Source: Saxidomus purpurata
Taxonomy: Eukaryota; Mollusca; Bivalvia; Venerida; Veneridae
DNA length: 64,000 nucleotides
Assembly (NCBI GenBank): GCA_022818135.1
Contig: JAFMSR010000005.1
Coordinates: forward strand, 25,310,906-25,374,905
Direction: 5' to 3'
Position 1 is the first letter of the stretch, and every line of letters starts with the position of its first letter. The notes beneath the pieces were generated by a model. That model was given only the letters and a program-made list of their open reading frames with translations, was not told where the DNA came from and did not search any database. Below are positions 60,811 through 64,000 of this stretch, in pieces. The position numbers and the translations under genes are program-made.

Positions 60811-63200
60811 AGTCAATGTCACAGACATTGCCTTATAAGTCTTCTTTGTTAATGTTACAACTTGATTATTTTACAAACGGTTTTGATACTAGTTAACTGC
60901 TTTCTGAATTTGCATTCGGTAGCACCATTTACAATCTCATATACCAAGTTATTCAGCTTTTTATATACACTGAAAGTACACCCATTGACGTATTAAATTT
61001 GTTGTCTGATTTTAGCATTTTACCGAGGGATGTTGCTACGTTTCCAGTATAAATTTGTGTTCAGTAAGCAATAATAATCATGTAAACCGAGAAACACCAA
61101 CTTGCTACAAGTAGATGTAAACATTTAGCGTTAGACAATCTTAAGCTTTCATCTTCCTGAATTTCTTTTGAAGAGAAAACAATTGATCTTCTGCACTGAT
61201 ATCTTTTCAAATATAAAGACAAAATGATCAGTTTCACCCAGACCGAAACCGTGTCTTTATTTCATCAAGTTTTCAGAGTTTTAGTTGTAAGAAAAATTGC
61301 ATTTCCGAGACATTAAAAACTATCGCTTTTATCCACATCTTACGCACTGACAATTAACCGTCAATGGCAGATTACATCTCCATCTTGGTGCTGAAACATA
61401 GGAAGTAATCATTGCATTTTAGAAGCTGGAATCATTTCAAGCTTTTCAACATATGTGTACTTAATCTTGTCTGATCGTCTTCATTTTTCCTAGATCTTGT
61501 AGTTCTTAATATTAGTTTAAATGTTATCTCAATAATTCAATGTAAGTTGAATTCCTTGTAATAATGGCTATTGTATCATGCATTTGAGCTGAATCTACGT
61601 TCATATATAAAAGCAAACTTCATGTAATTTATTCATAATATCGTGATTTTTGCGAGGGAATGTATCTAAAAGATGAACATTAAATCGAATAGGACTACAT
61701 GTAGTACAGAAAAATGTCCATGATAATTAAATAGAACAGAACTGTTTGCTGGAACAATTACGTTATTACTCGGAAACTGCGCCTCTTTGAAATAATGCAA
61801 CCATTCTCGTACACAGTACTCTGTCTATAACTTATAATCTATAATGTTTTATTTGAAATTCCTGTAATGAGATGTGCATTACAAAAACAATCTGTTGATG
61901 AATACTTCTGTAAAGCTTCGGGTTATAGTCTGAGAATCCCGCCTGTTTTAATGCATAACCCAAACAATGTCGGTCTGTAGAAACTACATCTACCTATTTG
62001 TATGTGAGAACCATCCCTTATGAGCTGCAACATGATTCACTCTTTGTAACAATGTCCATAAAAATATTATCTTTATTCCTTAATGAATAAACTATCGTTC
62101 GAAAAATGGATGAAATCGTACCAAACTAAACTTACATATTTAAGTAATTGTAAATATTATTGAAGCGAACATAAATGAGAACGAAATTGTAGTTCTAGTT
62201 TCCAGTATTAGCTCTAACCCTGACTGTTAATATAACATATATTAAACATATAAAAAATTAGTGTTGTATTCCGCACAGGCCAAAGAACAATGCCAGTTAC
62301 GTGTAAAACAGTGATGTTCACAGAGTGACACCATTTTCATTTGGTGTTTTACACAATACTCAGTGGCATGTCCGTATTTAGAATTTGTCATAGTTTGTTC
62401 TGTTGCAACAACGGAAACCTTATGAATTCAATTAGTGAAATAAACTTGACAGGATTTTCGTGTGTTGTAATTGCTTTTTTAAGGATGCCCTGTTCAAGAA
62501 TAATCTGTAAACATTGTCACGATTCTGACTAATCCCGTTCTGTTACTGACAACTCGCGAACCCCTTTATCTCTGTAAATCGGATTGTGGTTGTACGTTGA
62601 TTAATGGATTCACTGCGGTGACTCTAAAACCGGATACCGTGCTGTTCTGGGTTAACATCAGAATAGAATGTTATGCTATAGTCTGTAAATGTAAGTGTCT
62701 ATATTTCGTATCCCCTTTGCTTGTTTCATGCTAGTGTTACATGTATGCCATCTTATTAGTGAACATCCTTCCCATATCTTTGGATATGCATAACCACATA
62801 TTTGTTGTATGGTGCTTTCTGTCATAACCCCACAACGAACTACTGATTTATAATAGTCAATAATTTTATCAAATGTATTAAATTAGTCTCTTATATTAAT
62901 CAGCATACGAAGTAACTTTGTAAAGGATGTTGTCATTTGTATGTTTAAATGTTGTCCTGTGACTAAACAATCCGAAATAAGTAATTGATTTGACCGAAAA
63001 GAACAAAACCAGTCACTTGATAAAATGCTGGGAAAACATATTTGCACATGAGTTTGGCATATGACAATATGTCTACATATTCCTTACCTGTTTTCAATTT
63101 TTGTTACGATAATGCTCATCTTCAATCAATCTTAGTGTCTTCAGATGTTTTAAGGTCTCTGATATTGCATAATTGTAAAACTTGAACGTACCATGACACA
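60811..63200. other. No recognised gene
   Basis: AT-rich, with one diverged copy of the 'TTCTGCACT' block near 61.15 kb. No exon-like sequence with family resemblance. Confidence 0.4.
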
Positions 63201-63204
63201 TTAT

Positions 63205-63600
63205 GATAATTAAAGTGACATTATACGCATCTTACTACACATAGTGTATTTTAGTGACAGTTTTATAAAAGCAATTTTTGGTTGCTGTGCATTTTAATGT
63301 GTAAAACAAATGATAATGCCGCATTAGTAATTTTGAAGTTGGTGCTTTAGAAATGAAAAAAAATGGACAAATAAAATAATAGTCCCTTCCTTCGCAGTGA
63401 TCTCCCTTGTGTTGTTGTAGTTTTTGGTAGAGAGAATTCGTGGTGGAAGATAAGCAACTCCTGCATGCAGTTGTTTTTTTAATTGACTCTCCCAGTCAAA
63501 ATAGGAAAAGTAATATTTTGAAAGCTATTATTTCGTACTGGTAGCATATTGGGTTAAAGCTATTATTTCCTCTACCCTTTTTTACACACTCCTATTTTAG
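63205..63600. repeat. Dispersed repeat, about 400 bp (copy 2)
   Basis: Inverted copy of 5983-6385. Shared blocks: GTGACATTAT, GTGACAGTTTTATAAAAGC, GGTTGCTGTGCATTT and AATTGACTCTCCCAGTCAAA. Probably a SINE- or MITE-type family. Confidence 0.8.
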
Positions 63601-64000
63601 CTTGATCTTTTCTTGAAAAACACTGTGCATGATTCAGCTTTAAATATTTCTTAACAGGTCTTTCAGCTTACATTGTTAAAACTGATCTACAATATAGAAA
63701 AACTGTTTAAACGGACACATAAAGTTATTGAGAGTCCTGGGTGTGTTTTATATTCTCCATGTATATATTTCTTCTTTATATAGAAAGGAAAACTGCGAGC
63801 CAAAGTGTGTAGCGAAAGTGATAAATCGCCTTCTTTAATCGGTGCCATGTCATTTACTTGCCTTATTTGGAAACGAGGCTCTGACATGATAGAACACATT
63901 TATACACGGAAAAATAAATTGCTCGTATTCTCCCGCAGAGTCAATAATTTCCACATCCTGCGGGGTTTTATCCAAACATTTTTGTAGACAGGCATCAGCG

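Overview
This is a eukaryotic, AT-rich, gene-poor window, most likely from a bivalve mollusc and probably a venerid-type clam. The evidence is long introns with GT..AG boundaries, tRNA-derived SINEs, non-LTR retrotransposon debris, and dispersed repeats of the kind common in bivalves ('gaccttgacctttgacc' units and repeats ending in GGAC runs). There are two assembly gaps of exactly 500 N (363-862 and 37581-38080). Operons and ribosome binding sites do not apply.

The recognisable genes are a head-to-tail array of paraoxonase/arylesterase (PON) family copies, all on the minus strand, with a shared nine-exon architecture. I rebuilt the exons from splice signals, intron phase and paralog comparison. 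Copy C (24083-33261) is complete: nine exons, 1053 coding nt, 350 aa, with every PON1 calcium-ligand, histidine and disulfide position present. Copy A (2638-7506) has exons 1-8 intact (295 codons), but its last exon was not found. Copy B (about 8445-17548) is a pseudogene with stops, frameshifts, lost splice sites and a 5.9 kb TIR element inserted in exon 6. Copy D (36765-36938) is only a last exon plus 3' flank. It is a diverged duplicate of the same region of C, and any upstream exons would have to lie in the second gap.

Layout: 1-2.6 kb, gap and a foldback element; 2.6-7.5 kb, PON-A; 8.4-17.5 kb, pseudogene B carrying the 5.9 kb insertion (9.55-15.46 kb); 17.6-23.3 kb, intergenic with a minisatellite that is open on both strands; 24.1-33.3 kb, PON-C with repeat-filled introns; 34-38 kb, dispersed repeats, PON-D and the second gap; 38-64 kb, no confidently assigned gene. 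The last part holds foldbacks, a MITE, minisatellites, retrotransposon remnants, a loosely repeated block spaced about 3.6 kb, and two TATA-box candidates for unidentified short transcripts.

The most notable observations are a 30-bp tandem repeat that contains the exon 2 splice donor of PON-C, the 5.9 kb element with ACGTGCGT-rich subterminal sequence, and a 366-bp foldback at 39.4 kb. I did not find a clearly new multi-gene system.
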